From Schauerella aestuarii (lineage in GTDB: Bacteria > Pseudomonadota > Gammaproteobacteria > Burkholderiales > Burkholderiaceae_B), in contig NZ_SIZW01000041.1 of the NCBI RefSeq assembly GCF_009866805.1, positions 248,001-312,000 on the forward strand: DNA of 64,000 nt. The letters run 5' to 3'. Shown piece after piece: positions 52,757-61,827 of the stretch. The stretch's first letter is position 1. Each line of letters opens with the position of its first letter. The translations under genes and the position numbers were made by a program. The notes under the pieces are model-generated. The model saw nothing but the letters and a program-made list of their open reading frames with translations. It ran no database searches and was not told where the DNA came from.

Positions 52757-53785
52757 ATGCGATTAATCAAAGGTTTGGCGGGCGCAGCCCTGATGGCGGC
52801 AGTGAGCCAGGGCGCATTTGCCGCCCAACCCGCGTCCACATTGGATACGGTCAAGAACCGCGGCCATGTGCAATGCGGCACCACGACCGGCTTCGCAGGG
52901 TTCTCGGCGCCCGATGCCAAGGGCGAATGGACCGGGCTCGACGTCGACCTCTGCCGTGCCGTGGCGGCCGCCGTGTTCGGCGATGCAAGCAAGTTCAAGA
53001 TCACGCCGCTCAATTCGCAGCAGCGTTTTACCGCGCTGCAGTCCGGCGAAGTGGATCTGCTGGCTCGCAACACCACCGTCACGCAGCAACGCGATACGGC
53101 ATTGGGGCTGATTCATGCCGGCATCAATTTCTACGACGGACAGGGCTTCCTGGTGCCGAAGAAGTTGGGCGTGGCAAGCGCGAAGGAACTCGATGGCGCC
53201 ACCATCTGCCTGCAAACCGGCACCTCGAACGAGAACACCCTGGCCGACTGGGCCCGCGCCAACAAGGTGAAGTACTCCCCTGTGGTGATCGAAACGTTCA
53301 ACGAAGTGGTCAACGCGTTTGCCACGGGCCGCTGCGACGTGTTCAGCACCGATGCGTCGGGTCTGGCCTCGATCCGCATTTCGCGTCTGCAAAACCCGGA
53401 CGATTACGTGGTGCTGCCCGAGATCATCTCGAAAGAGCCATTGGGTCCGTTTGTGCGCCAGGGTGACGATGCGTGGCTGAACGTCGTGAAGTGGACGTTG
53501 TCGGCCATGATCGAAACGGAAGAGTATGGCGTCACGTCCAAGAATGTGGACGAACAACTCAAGAGCCCGAATCCCAATATCCAGCGCATCCTCGGTGTTA
53601 CGCCCGGTTCCGGCAAGAACCTTGGGCTTGACGAAAAGTGGGCCTACAACATCGTCAAGCAAGTGGGCAACTACGGCGAGAGCTTCGAACGCAACGTGGG
53701 GCAGGGCAGCCCGCTGAAGATCAAGCGCGGCTTGAACGCGCAGTGGACCGATGGCGGCTTGATGTACGCGCTGCCGATTCGCTGA
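52757..53785 (+). CDS. General L-amino-acid ABC transporter binding protein (AapJ/BztA-like)
   Basis: A 342-aa periplasmic binding protein with a signal peptide ending near GAFAAQ. TLDTVKNRGHVQCGTTTGFAGFSAPDAKGEWTGLDVDLCRA and FSTDASGLASIR are diagnostic of the AapJ/BztA group, which takes up polar and acidic L-amino acids. The usual aapQMP permease/ATPase genes are not downstream; an HMG-CoA lyase gene faces it instead. It may serve a transporter encoded elsewhere. Confidence 0.9.
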   Translation: MRLIKGLAGAALMAAVSQGAFAAQPASTLDTVKNRGHVQCGTTTGFAGFSAPDAKGEWTGLDVDLCRAVAAAVFGDASKFKITPLNSQQRFTALQSGEVDLLARNTTVTQQRDTALGLIHAGINFYDGQGFLVPKKLGVASAKELDGATICLQTGTSNENTLADWARANKVKYSPVVIETFNEVVNAFATGRCDVFSTDASGLASIRISRLQNPDDYVVLPEIISKEPLGPFVRQGDDAWLNVVKWTLSAMIETEEYGVTSKNVDEQLKSPNPNIQRILGVTPGSGKNLGLDEKWAYNIVKQVGNYGESFERNVGQGSPLKIKRGLNAQWTDGGLMYALPIR

Positions 53786-53932
53786 GTGCATTGCGCTGGA
53801 CCGACGCAGGAGGTCCGTCTGGCGCGTGCTGCCTGACCGCCAACCACGCGGTCAGGGCTCGGCGTTCAACTGGAGCGCCGTGCTGATGCATCGGTTGCGC
53901 GCGCGCGGCGCATGTCGCTCGGGCGCGCTTAT

Positions 53933-54841
53933 TTATGCTGCGCGTTTTGCCGCGACGGCGTTGCCGGCGCGGCTCGATCCTTTGCGGTCCAGGTGCGCGG
54001 CCATCCATTGGCCGATATCCACCACGGCATCGAAATCCACGCCCGTTTCGATATTCAGGCCCCGCAGCATGTACAGCACGTCTTCGGTCGCCACGTTGCC
54101 GGTCGCGCCCTTGGCATAGGGGCAGCCGCCCAGGCCCGCCACCGACGTATGAAAGATCGCGATATCCGTTTCGAGTGCAGCGAGGATATTGGCCAGCGCC
54201 TGACCATAGGTGTCGTGAAAGTGACCCGACACCCGTGCGGGATCCACATGCGCCGTCACGGCGCGCATCACATTGCGCACGTGCTGCGGCGTGCCCACGC
54301 CGATGGTATCGGCCACATCGATTTCGTCGCAGCCCATGTCCATGAACGTGCGTGCTACGCGCACCACGTCTTCGATCGGCACGTCGCCTTGATACGGACA
54401 TCCCAATGCGGTGCTGATGCTGCCGCGCAGACGGATGCCGGCAGCCTTGGCCGCTTCCGCCACCGGCGCGAAACGCTCGAGCGATTCGGCAATCGAGCAA
54501 TTGATGTTCTTTTGCGAGAATGCCTCGCTGGCGGCACCGAAGATCACGACTTCGTCTGCGCCCGCAGCGCGTGCGGCATCGAAGCCTTTCATATTGGGGG
54601 TGAGCACCGAATACACCACGCCCGGGCGGCGCTGAATGCGCGCCATCACCTCGGCGGCATCGGCCATCTGCGGCACCCATTTGGGCGACACGAACGAGGT
54701 GGCTTCCACGTTGGGAAAGCCTGCCTGGGTCAGGCGGTCGACGAGTTCGACCTTGACGTCCGTGGGCACGATCTGCTTTTCGTTCTGCAGACCGTCTCGG
54801 GGCGACACTTCAACAATCTTGACGCGGCTGGGCATGGACAT
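53933..54841 (-). CDS. mvaB: Hydroxymethylglutaryl-CoA lyase
   Basis: Splits HMG-CoA to acetoacetate and acetyl-CoA, the last step of leucine breakdown; 302 aa. VEVSPRDGLQNEKQ opens the TIM barrel, HFHDTYGQALAN gives metal His residues, and the signature SVAGLGGCPYAKGATGNVATEDV carries the catalytic Cys. ATG 54841 or the next ATG 54835 can start it. It stands alone here, without the liu/ivd genes. Confidence 0.94.
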   Translation of the reverse strand: MSMPSRVKIVEVSPRDGLQNEKQIVPTDVKVELVDRLTQAGFPNVEATSFVSPKWVPQMADAAEVMARIQRRPGVVYSVLTPNMKGFDAARAAGADEVVIFGAASEAFSQKNINCSIAESLERFAPVAEAAKAAGIRLRGSISTALGCPYQGDVPIEDVVRVARTFMDMGCDEIDVADTIGVGTPQHVRNVMRAVTAHVDPARVSGHFHDTYGQALANILAALETDIAIFHTSVAGLGGCPYAKGATGNVATEDVLYMLRGLNIETGVDFDAVVDIGQWMAAHLDRKGSSRAGNAVAAKRAA

Positions 54842-54937
54842 GGCGACTTCCTGAAGGCCCGCCGATCGTGTTGTCTGCCACTACGCGCCGGGCTTGTTAT
54901 TGAGTATGGGAATAACGGTTAGTGTAAGCGGACATCG

Positions 54938-56188
54938 TCATCGGCGAGCCCGGCGCTGATAGCGATCGCCCGTCAGCGCATGCACGTCGCCGGCGAGTTC
55001 GAGGGTGACCAGCCGCGCACTCAAGCTGGCCGCGTCCAGGCCCGTGCGTGCGGCCAGCGTTTCGATCGATACCGGGTCGAAGCCCAGGGCGGACAAAAGA
55101 GGGTCTGCCTGATCGGCACGGGCGCGGGTTTGCGCCTTGACGCGGGCGACGACCGACTGCGCGGTACGGCTGCCGCCGTCGCCATTTCCCTCGCCATCCG
55201 CTTCATCGCCATCGATCACCGCGTCCTCCCCGGTCTCCACGATGCGCGTGCGACGTGTGTCGGCGAGGGGATTTTTGCGGCCGAACAGATCGGGTGCGCG
55301 CAGTTCTTCCAGGATGTCCTCCGCGGTTTCGACGAGCTTCGCACCTTGCCGGATCAAGGCGTGGCAGCCGCGCGCCAGCGGCGAGTGGATCGATCCCGGG
55401 ATGGCGAAGACCTCGCGGTTGGCGTCGGCCGCCAGACGGGCGGTGATCAACGAGCCGCTTTGCACCGCGGCTTCGACGACCAGCACGCCCTGCGACAGGC
55501 CTGCGATCAGCCGGTTGCGGCGCGGAAAGTGGTGCTTGCGTGGGCCGCTGCCCAGCGGCAATTCGGAGATCAGCGCACCGTGGGCTGCGATCGCGTCGGC
55601 AAGTTTGCGGTGACGCGTCGGATAGACGAGATCCACACCTGTCCCCATGACGGCGATTGTGCCGGCGGCCTGTGGACCGGCCTCGATGGCCCCGCCATGT
55701 GCGGCTGCATCGATGCCTTGCGCCAGACCGCTCACCACGCACCAGCCGCTGCCGGCCAAGGTACGCGCGAACGCGCGAGCGTTATCGAGTCCGTCAGCGG
55801 TAGCGCTGCGGGCGCCGACGATGGCCAGCGCGGCGCGTTGTAGCGTCGGCAGATGACCGCGAACGTACAGCAGCAGGGGTGGGTCGGGCAGCGTGAGCAG
55901 CGCCGGGGGATAGGTGGGGTCGGCCAGCGTTACGATGTGGCGGTCGGCGTGCGCGAGCCAATCCTGCGTGGTCTCGATCGCTTCCACGATGTCCGATAGC
56001 GGGGGCCGGTGCAGCGTTTCGGCTATGGCGGGCGGCACGACGGCCAAGAGTCGTGCTATCGGTTGCTCGAAGATATCGCGGGGCAAGCCAAATGCCTTGA
56101 GGAGGGCATAGGCGTGCACCCCCAGATGCGGCGTGAGAGAGAGCCGCAGCCAATAGGGCAGGTCATGAGGGGAAGGGAGAGCATCCAT
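54938..56188 (-). CDS. dprA: DNA-processing protein DprA
   Basis: Binds incoming single-stranded DNA and loads RecA during natural transformation; 416 aa. The Rossmann core is intact: ALAIVGARSAT, GSGWCVVSGLAQGIDAAAHGGA, PRKHHFPRRNRLIAGLSQGVLVVEAA and SGSLITARLAADANREVFAIPGS. A C-terminal winged-helix-like domain (DPVSIETLAARTGLDAASLSARLVTLELAG) follows an acidic linker. ATG 56188 gives the best start. It is divergent from def-fmt, the common smf-def-fmt arrangement, with a conspicuous palindrome in between. Confidence 0.94.
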   Translation of the reverse strand: MDALPSPHDLPYWLRLSLTPHLGVHAYALLKAFGLPRDIFEQPIARLLAVVPPAIAETLHRPPLSDIVEAIETTQDWLAHADRHIVTLADPTYPPALLTLPDPPLLLYVRGHLPTLQRAALAIVGARSATADGLDNARAFARTLAGSGWCVVSGLAQGIDAAAHGGAIEAGPQAAGTIAVMGTGVDLVYPTRHRKLADAIAAHGALISELPLGSGPRKHHFPRRNRLIAGLSQGVLVVEAAVQSGSLITARLAADANREVFAIPGSIHSPLARGCHALIRQGAKLVETAEDILEELRAPDLFGRKNPLADTRRTRIVETGEDAVIDGDEADGEGNGDGGSRTAQSVVARVKAQTRARADQADPLLSALGFDPVSIETLAARTGLDAASLSARLVTLELAGDVHALTGDRYQRRARR

Positions 56189-56229
56189 CGAACGAGTGTC
56201 GCACGTCAAAAACACCGCGCTCAGGCGAT

Positions 56230-56250
56230 AGGGATGACATTGTCATACCT
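56230..56250. promoter_or_regulatory. Palindromic operator-like site upstream of dprA
   Basis: AGGGATGACATTGTCATACCT, a near-perfect palindrome with one mismatched pair and a central T; the core ATGACA-T-TGTCAT is perfect. It lies 41 bp upstream of the dprA start codon. No binding protein can be named from sequence. Confidence 0.5.
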
Positions 56251-56490
56251 GAAATAGGCGCAGGCACATCGGCCACGTTGATAGGCACAGACGCATCGGT
56301 AACGTCGCGACGGCCCGATCGGCAACGGCAACGCTCGCTTCGGGATGGCAACGGCGTGGCTGAGGAATCACCTTGTATTCCTGGGGATCGTCGGACGTTT
56401 CAGGGAACGGATGACCTGGCCCTGGGGATCGCAGCGGCCCGATACGAGAACGCGATGGCCGCAGTAAATGGGGCCGGTAGAGAAAGACGA

Positions 56491-56520
56491 TTAGAAATCA
56501 AGGACATGATGAATTATCAT
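56491..56520 (+). promoter_or_regulatory. Candidate promoter for def-fmt
   Basis: TTAGAA (56491) and TATCAT (56515) with 18-bp spacing, 41 bp before the def ATG, in an AT-rich stretch. Confidence 0.4.
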
Positions 56521-56561
56521 AGGGGTTATTTCACTTTTTCCGCGATTCGCGATCCCTTTCC

Positions 56562-57074
56562 ATGGCTTTGCTTTCCATCCTCCAATACCCCGATGCGCGC
56601 CTGAACAAGAAGGCCAAGCCTGTGGCCGTGGTGGACGATCGTATCCGCAAGCTGGTGAAGGATATGGCCGAAACCATGTATGACGCCCCCGGCGTCGGAT
56701 TGGCTGCCACGCAGGTCGACGTGCACGAACGCGTCGTCACGATCGACGTGTCGGAAGACGGGTCGGCGCTGCAAACCTTCATCAATCCGGAAATCGTCTG
56801 GAAAAGTGAAGAGTTGCGCACCTACGAAGAAGGCTGCCTGTCGGTGCCTGGCGTCTACGACGAAGTCGAACGTGCAGCGCGTGTTCGCGTCAAGGCGCTG
56901 GATCGCGACGGCAAACCGTTTGAAATCGAATGCGATGGTCTATTGGCCGTATGCATCCAGCACGAGATCGATCACCTCGACGGCAAAGTTTTCGTCGAGT
57001 ACCTCTCGTTGCTGAAGCAGAACCGCATCAAGACCAAAATGCGCAAAGCCGAACGCGAAGCGATGCGCGCGTAA
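56562..57074 (+). CDS. def: Peptide deformylase
   Basis: Removes the formyl group from nascent proteins; 170 aa, normal length. Motif 1 GVGLAATQ (residues 44-51), motif 2 EGCLSVP (90-96) with the metal Cys, and motif 3 QHEIDHLDG with the HExxH metal/catalytic residues (134-138) are all intact. It precedes fmt by 15 bp, forming the standard pair. Confidence 0.97.
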   Translation: MALLSILQYPDARLNKKAKPVAVVDDRIRKLVKDMAETMYDAPGVGLAATQVDVHERVVTIDVSEDGSALQTFINPEIVWKSEELRTYEEGCLSVPGVYDEVERAARVRVKALDRDGKPFEIECDGLLAVCIQHEIDHLDGKVFVEYLSLLKQNRIKTKMRKAEREAMRA

Positions 57075-57089
57075 CGCGCGGCGATCGAG

Positions 57090-58052
57090 ATGCGTATCGT
57101 TTTTGCGGGCACGCCCGAATTCGCCCGTCTGGCGCTCGTCGCGCTGATCGAGGCCGGTCACACCATTCCTCTTGTATTGACGCAACCCGACCGGCCTGCC
57201 GGCCGTGGGCTCAAGCTCACGCCCAGCCCGGTCAAGCAGGCCGCGCTCGACGCCGGTATTCCCGTGGCGCAGCCGCGCAGTCTGCGGCTGGACGGCAAGT
57301 ATCCCGATGAAGCGGCAGCGGCGCATCGACTGCTGACCGAGGCGGCGCCGGATGTGATGGTGGTGGCCGCCTACGGTTTGATTCTGCCCCAATGGACGCT
57401 GGATCTGCCGCGCTTGGGGTGCTTGAACATTCATGCCAGCTTGCTGCCGCGATGGCGCGGCGCCGCGCCGATCCAGCGTGCGATCGAAGCGGGCGACGCG
57501 CAGACCGGCATCACGATCATGCAGATGGACGTGGGCCTCGATACGGGCGATATGCTCGATATCCGCTCGGTGCCGATCGGCCCGAACGATACCGCGGCCA
57601 CGCTGCACGATGCGTTGGCTGCAGTGGGTGCGCGCGCCATTGTGGATGTGGTGCAGGCGATGGCAGATGGGCACGCGCCTGCGCCGCAGCCGCAACCTGA
57701 AGCGGGCGTGACCTACGCCGCCAAACTCGACAAGGCCGAGGCTGCGCTCGACTGGTCGCTGCCGGCCGAGACGCTGGCGCGCCGGATCCGCGCGTTCGAT
57801 CCCGTGCCCGGCGCGACCACGCGTTTGCCCGGTCTGGCCGACCCGGTCAAGGTGTGGGCCGCGCACGTGCTCGCGGCCGATGCGGCCGGGACATCGTCGG
57901 GCACCGCCAACCCTGGAGACGTGCTTGCCGCCACGCCCGAAGGCATCGACGTGGCAACCGGTGCCGGCGTGTTGCGCCTGACGGTGCTGCAAAAGCCGGG
58001 CGCGAAGCGGCAGCCGGTCGATGTGTTCGTTCGGGGCTGGTCGCCGGCTTAG
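57090..58052 (+). CDS. fmt: Methionyl-tRNA formyltransferase
   Basis: Formylates initiator Met-tRNA; 320 aa. The N-terminal domain opens [11 protein letters not shown], with [18 protein letters not shown] and the catalytic region [20 protein letters not shown]; a C-terminal OB-like domain follows (residues ~210-315). It ends 22 bp from the convergent HAD gene. Confidence 0.97.
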   Translation: MRIVFAGTPEFARLALVALIEAGHTIPLVLTQPDRPAGRGLKLTPSPVKQAALDAGIPVAQPRSLRLDGKYPDEAAAAHRLLTEAAPDVMVVAAYGLILPQWTLDLPRLGCLNIHASLLPRWRGAAPIQRAIEAGDAQTGITIMQMDVGLDTGDMLDIRSVPIGPNDTAATLHDALAAVGARAIVDVVQAMADGHAPAPQPQPEAGVTYAAKLDKAEAALDWSLPAETLARRIRAFDPVPGATTRLPGLADPVKVWAAHVLAADAAGTSSGTANPGDVLAATPEGIDVATGAGVLRLTVLQKPGAKRQPVDVFVRGWSPA

Positions 58053-58074
58053 TTGGCGTCCATAGCCTCAGCAT

Positions 58075-58722
58075 TTACGGCGGCAAATCCGCCTTGTCGC
58101 CAAGCAGCCAGTCGCCCATTTCCTGCGGTTTTGTAAACAGCCGATCGGGCGATTCGGCTGCGAGTGTGTCGCCGTCGTTGTAGCCCCAGGCGACTGCACC
58201 GGCGAGCCAGCCGCTGGCGCGCGCCGCCGCGATATCGCGCAATTCGTCGCCGATCAGGATCGCGCGATCGCCTGCGATGCCGTTGTCGCGCGCCAGGCGT
58301 TTGAGCTTGGCAGGCTTGCCGAAGACGTCAGCGCCGCACGCAAAGGTGTCGATGCAGTCGGCAGCAGATCCCAGCACCTGGCGCACATTGTTCTCGGCGT
58401 TCGAGCTCACGACCGCCAAATGTATGCCGCCCGCCTTCAGCCGCGCCAATTGATCGGCCATGCCGTCAAAAAGCAGCAACTCGGGCGTGACGGCCGCCAT
58501 GCGGCTGCGCACATGCGACAGGATGATCGGTGCCTTCCACAAAGGGATGCCGAGAAACGCCATGATCCCGCGCGCGTCGCGCGTGCGCAGCATCTTCTTC
58601 TCCTCGGCCGTGGCGTGACGAAAGCCGTAGCGCTCAGCCACGCTGTCGAAGATGCTGTCGAACCAGGGAAAGGTATCCGCCAGGGTGCCGTCGAAATCAA
58701 AGGCTGCGAGCTGCACGCGCAC
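58075..58722 (-). CDS. HAD-superfamily hydrolase (phosphoglycolate-phosphatase-like)
   Basis: A 215-aa subfamily IA HAD phosphatase. Motif I is FDFDGTLADT (residues ~8-17), motif II VVSSNAENN, motif III Lys in KPAKLKRL and motif IV LIGDELRDIAAA. A helical cap lies between motifs I and II. The substrate is not clear; Gph-like small phosphate esters are possible. It abuts the LOG-family gene with no gap, so they form an operon. Confidence 0.9.
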   Translation of the reverse strand: MRVQLAAFDFDGTLADTFPWFDSIFDSVAERYGFRHATAEEKKMLRTRDARGIMAFLGIPLWKAPIILSHVRSRMAAVTPELLLFDGMADQLARLKAGGIHLAVVSSNAENNVRQVLGSAADCIDTFACGADVFGKPAKLKRLARDNGIAGDRAILIGDELRDIAAARASGWLAGAVAWGYNDGDTLAAESPDRLFTKPQEMGDWLLGDKADLPP

Positions 58723-59310
58723 TTAGAGCTTCTCCGCGCGGATCCATTTCGATACGGTGGGCGGTTCATAAGCCGCGAAGCGGTCGAGCAGGCTTACGGG
58801 ATCGCTCTCGATGGCGAGCATCGCGCGATGCTGCGGCTGCATGAAGGATTCTTCCACCGTGTGGTCCAGAAAGCCGGCGAGTTGATCGTAGTAGCCCGCC
58901 ACGTTCAGCAGGCCCACCGGTTTCTTGTGAAAGCCGAGTTGCGCCCACGTCCACGTTTCGAAGATTTCTTCCAGCGTGCCCACGCCGCCGGGCATGGCGA
59001 TGAAGCCATCGGCGCGCTCGGCCATCAGCGTCTTGCGTTGATGCATCGAATCGACCACGACAAGTTCGGTGAGTGACAGGTGCGCAAGTTCTTTCTTCAT
59101 CAGCGCATCGGGAATGATGCCGGTAACGCGTCCACCTGCCGCCATGACGGCGTCCGCAACCACGCCCATGATGCCGACACTGGCACCGCCATAGACCAGG
59201 CCGATATCGCGTTCGGCAAGCGCGCGACCGAGTTGCTGCGCGACTTCGGTATACACGGGTTGACGGCCGGCGTTGGAGCCGCAATACACACAAACGTTTT
59301 GAATAGGCAT
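58723..59310 (-). CDS. LOG family protein (TIGR00730 Rossmann fold)
   Basis: A 195-aa putative nucleoside-5'-monophosphate phosphoribohydrolase (Lonely-Guy family). CVYCGSNAGRQPVY, the catalytic PGGVGTLEEIFETWTWAQLG and SMHQRK are conserved. In bacteria members cleave AMP-like nucleotides or cytokinin ribotides. The start is ATG 59310 (ATG 59316 also possible). It is directly upstream of the HAD phosphatase, and the pair may act in nucleotide salvage or damage control; that is inference. Confidence 0.9.
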   Translation of the reverse strand: MPIQNVCVYCGSNAGRQPVYTEVAQQLGRALAERDIGLVYGGASVGIMGVVADAVMAAGGRVTGIIPDALMKKELAHLSLTELVVVDSMHQRKTLMAERADGFIAMPGGVGTLEEIFETWTWAQLGFHKKPVGLLNVAGYYDQLAGFLDHTVEESFMQPQHRAMLAIESDPVSLLDRFAAYEPPTVSKWIRAEKL

Positions 59311-59372
59311 AAACATCGCTAAGAAAATGGTGCTGCAGAACTAAAAGATGGAAGCGTTATCACTCGCATCTT

Positions 59373-59391
59373 GGCAACGAGAATCACTGTT
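59373..59391. promoter_or_regulatory. Possible Fur-like box upstream of the ferritin-like gene
   Basis: GGCAACGAGAATCACTGTT matches the classical 19-bp Fur consensus at 12 positions, including the central GA-AATCA core. Weak evidence; reported because the downstream gene is ferritin-like. Confidence 0.3.
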
Positions 59392-59436
59392 AAGTGTACG
59401 AAAAATGGCTCGCGAGGCACGGAAAATGCTGAATCC

Positions 59437-59580
59437 ATGACCGATGACATCAGCACGGCGCGCGAGTTGTTGTACTCCTTGCACGCGAGTGTGAAGCATA
59501 CCGAAGTGAATCGAATGTTGTCGCACGTCGATGAGGCGGGCGATGCAAGGCCAGCGACACAGAGTGGTCGCCGTGCTTAA
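59437..59580 (+). CDS. Possible small protein upstream of the ferritin-like gene
   Basis: A 47-codon frame, starting MTDDISTARELLYSLHASV and ending QSGRRA. Its first ~35 codons end in G or C nearly as often as codons of neighbouring genes, which argues for coding, but no RBS is evident. It stops 20 bp before the ferritin-like ATG. It may be a short real protein or a remnant. No family recognised. Confidence 0.35.
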   Translation: MTDDISTARELLYSLHASVKHTEVNRMLSHVDEAGDARPATQSGRRA

Positions 59581-59600
59581 CTTATTTGGAGTGAAAAGCC

Positions 59601-60152
59601 ATGGATCAACGTACACAAAACACCAATACCGAAACCGGCGAATTTGAAATCGACGTCGAAAGCATTCGCCAACGTGCTCGCCAAAGCCTGGAAGACGGGG
59701 CCGTTACCGATGGCTATCGCGGCGATCGCGAAACCGTATTGAAGTTGTTGAATGAAGCCCTCGCCACCGAGCTGGTCTGTGTGCTGCGCTACAAGCGCCA
59801 CTACTTCATGGCCACGGGTTTGAATGCCGAACCGGTCGCCGCTGAGTTTCTCGAGCACGCCAATGAAGAGCAGGGCCATGCCGATACGTTGGCCGAGCGG
59901 ATTGTGCAATTGGGCGGTGAGCCCAATATGTCGCCGAAGGGCCTCCTCGAGCGCAGCCACTCCGAATACGTCGAGTGCAATACGCTTGACGAAATGATTC
60001 GCGAAAACCTGGTTGCCGAGCGTATCGCGATCGACAGCTATCGTCAGATGATCGACTATATCGGCGACAAGGATCCCACGACGCGTCGTGTATTGGAAGA
60101 GATTCTCGCCGTTGAAGAAGAGCACGCCGACGATCTGTCGGACTTCCTGTAA
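59601..60152 (+). CDS. Ferritin-like (bacterioferritin family) protein
   Basis: A 183-aa four-helix protein with a di-iron ligand pattern: ATELVCVLRYKRHYF, EHANEEQGHADTLAERI, NLVAERIAIDSYRQMI and ILAVEEEHADDLSDFL provide the Glu and ExxH ligands. It starts with ~40 polar residues before helix 1. It could store iron or act as a ferroxidase in oxidative protection. RBS GGAG lies upstream of ATG 59601. No bacterioferritin-associated ferredoxin gene is adjacent. Confidence 0.88.
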   Translation: MDQRTQNTNTETGEFEIDVESIRQRARQSLEDGAVTDGYRGDRETVLKLLNEALATELVCVLRYKRHYFMATGLNAEPVAAEFLEHANEEQGHADTLAERIVQLGGEPNMSPKGLLERSHSEYVECNTLDEMIRENLVAERIAIDSYRQMIDYIGDKDPTTRRVLEEILAVEEEHADDLSDFL

Positions 60153-60252
60153 TCCGCTTTTTTTACTGGCGCGGCGGCGAACCGTGAGTGGCATCGCCTA
60201 AACCGTCAGCTCGTCGTTGCCTGCGCGTTGCCGTCGCGCATGGCATGCGGCG

Positions 60253-60291
60253 AAAAAAATGCCCCGAACGCACTCTCCGGTGTTCGGGGCA
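60253..60291 (-). terminator. Rho-independent terminator of rimO
   Basis: Stem GCCCCGAAC (60261) with GTTCGGGGC (60282) and a T run of seven on the minus strand. It may also end the rightward ferritin-like transcript, but the T run favours the minus strand. Confidence 0.85.
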
Positions 60292-60342
60292 TTATCTTGT
60301 TCAAGCGAACGATTGTTCAGTCGAACCCACGCGCGCTCGACC

Positions 60343-61692
60343 TCAGACCGTATCGGCCCACAGGTCGTATTCGTCTGCATCGGTAACCACCGTGCGCACC
60401 AGATCGCCGGGCTTGAGCACGCGATCGCTGGCCACGTACACACAACCGTCGATTTCGGGCGCATCGGCACTCGATCGGCCCACTGCGCCGTCTTCGTCGA
60501 CCTCGTCGATCAGCACGTCGATTTCACGACCTACCTTGGCTTGCAGGCGTGCCGCCGAGATGGCTTGCTGATGCGCCATGAAGCGCTCCCAGCGCTCCTG
60601 CTTCACTTCGTCCGGTACCGGATCGGGCAAATCGTTGGCCGGCGCGCCGCCCACGGGCGAGTACTGGAAGCAACCCACGCGATCCAGTTGCGCTTCGGTC
60701 ATCCACTCGAGCAGATACTCGAACTCGGCTTCGGTTTCTCCGGGGAAGCCCACGATGAAGGTCGAGCGGATGGTCAAGTCAGGACAGGCCTGGCGCCATT
60801 GCTTGATGCGCGCGAGCGTTTTGTCTTCGAACGCCGGACGCTTCATCAGCTTCAGGATGCGCGGGCTGGCATGCTGGAAGGGGATGTCGAGGTAGGGCAG
60901 TACCTTGCCGTCGGTCATTAGCGGGATGATTTCGTCGACGCTGGGGTACGGATACACATAGTGCAAACGCGTCCACACCCCCAGATCCGACAACGCCGAA
61001 CAGAGCTCGGTCATGCGCGTCTTGACGGGGCGGCCGTTCCAGAAGCCGCTGCGATATTTCACGTCCACGCCGTACGCACTGGTGTCTTGCGAGATGACCA
61101 GCAGCTCTTTGACGCCGGCCTTGACCAGGCGCTCGGCCTCGCTCAGCACATCACCGACCGGCCGGCTGACCAGATTGCCGCGCATCGACGGGATGATGCA
61201 GAAGCTGCAGCGATGGTTGCAGCCTTCGGAAATCTTCAGGTAGGCGTAGTGGCGCGGCGTGAGCTTGATGCCTTGGGGCGGCACGAGATCCACGTAGGGA
61301 TCGTGCGTGAGCGACGGGGGCGCGGCATCGTGCACGGCGCGCACGACCTCCTCGTATTGCTGCGGGCCGGTAACCGAGAGCACGCTCGGATGAACCTCGC
61401 GAATCACCGAGGCATCCACGCCCATGCAGCCGGTGACGATAACCTTGCCGTTTTCGGCGATGGCCTCGCCGATGGCGTCGAGCGATTCGGCCTTGGCGCT
61501 ATCGATGAAACCGCAGGTGTTCACGACCACCACATCGGCGTCTTCGTAGGAGGGCGACACCACGTAGCCCTCCATGCGCAGTTGCGTCAGAATCCGTTCG
61601 GAGTCGACGAGGGCTTTCGGACAGCCGAGCGAGACGAACCCCACACGCGGGCTCGAGTCTTTGGTAGCTGTTAATTCTGAAGGGTTTTTCAC
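60343..61692 (-). CDS. rimO: Ribosomal protein S12 methylthiotransferase
   Basis: Radical-SAM enzyme that methylthiolates Asp88 of ribosomal protein S12; 449 aa. The UPF0004 domain cluster uses C24 ([12 protein letters not shown]), C60 and C89; the radical-SAM cluster is C158, C162, C165 (CNHRCSFC). A C-terminal TRAM domain follows (residues ~375-445). [18 protein letters not shown] separates RimO from MiaB. Its 135-bp leader contains a 9-bp inverted repeat. Confidence 0.96.
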   Translation of the reverse strand: MKNPSELTATKDSSPRVGFVSLGCPKALVDSERILTQLRMEGYVVSPSYEDADVVVVNTCGFIDSAKAESLDAIGEAIAENGKVIVTGCMGVDASVIREVHPSVLSVTGPQQYEEVVRAVHDAAPPSLTHDPYVDLVPPQGIKLTPRHYAYLKISEGCNHRCSFCIIPSMRGNLVSRPVGDVLSEAERLVKAGVKELLVISQDTSAYGVDVKYRSGFWNGRPVKTRMTELCSALSDLGVWTRLHYVYPYPSVDEIIPLMTDGKVLPYLDIPFQHASPRILKLMKRPAFEDKTLARIKQWRQACPDLTIRSTFIVGFPGETEAEFEYLLEWMTEAQLDRVGCFQYSPVGGAPANDLPDPVPDEVKQERWERFMAHQQAISAARLQAKVGREIDVLIDEVDEDGAVGRSSADAPEIDGCVYVASDRVLKPGDLVRTVVTDADEYDLWADTV

Positions 61693-61714
61693 AGTGCGAT
61701 CTGGAAGAGGGGCT

Positions 61715-61773
61715 GCCGGGCGGGAAAGATCTGCGCGGCAATCAAGGCCAATCGGGCATTTTAACCGCCCGGC
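61715..61773 (-). other. Long-range inverted repeat upstream of rimO
   Basis: GCCGGGCGG (61715-61723) and CCGCCCGGC (61765-61773), perfect 9-bp arms 41 nt apart, between dus and rimO. No T run follows on either strand, so it is a possible leader structure for rimO, not a terminator. Confidence 0.4.
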
Positions 61774-61827
61774 ATCATTTCACGGCCTGTTGTCACCAAA
61801 CAGGGTCTGACGTGTCGCCGTATCGCA

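Larger units (their letters stand above)
56189..56561. other. dprA/def intergenic region
   Basis: A 373-bp divergent gap. It holds a 21-bp palindrome near dprA and a candidate def promoter. Between them are short repeats (GGCAACGGC and CTGGGGATCG each occur twice) and no open frame with coding-like codon use. I see no gene there. Confidence 0.6.

Noticed and set aside
53832-53856. A 9-bp stem hairpin between the AapJ-like and mvaB genes as a terminator
   Set aside because: The stem CCTGACCGC/GCGGTCAGG is perfect but has no T run on either strand, so intrinsic termination cannot be claimed.
56278-56604. A 108-codon plus-strand frame in the dprA-def gap
   Set aside because: Codon use is not gene-like, there is no RBS, and it runs into def in another frame.
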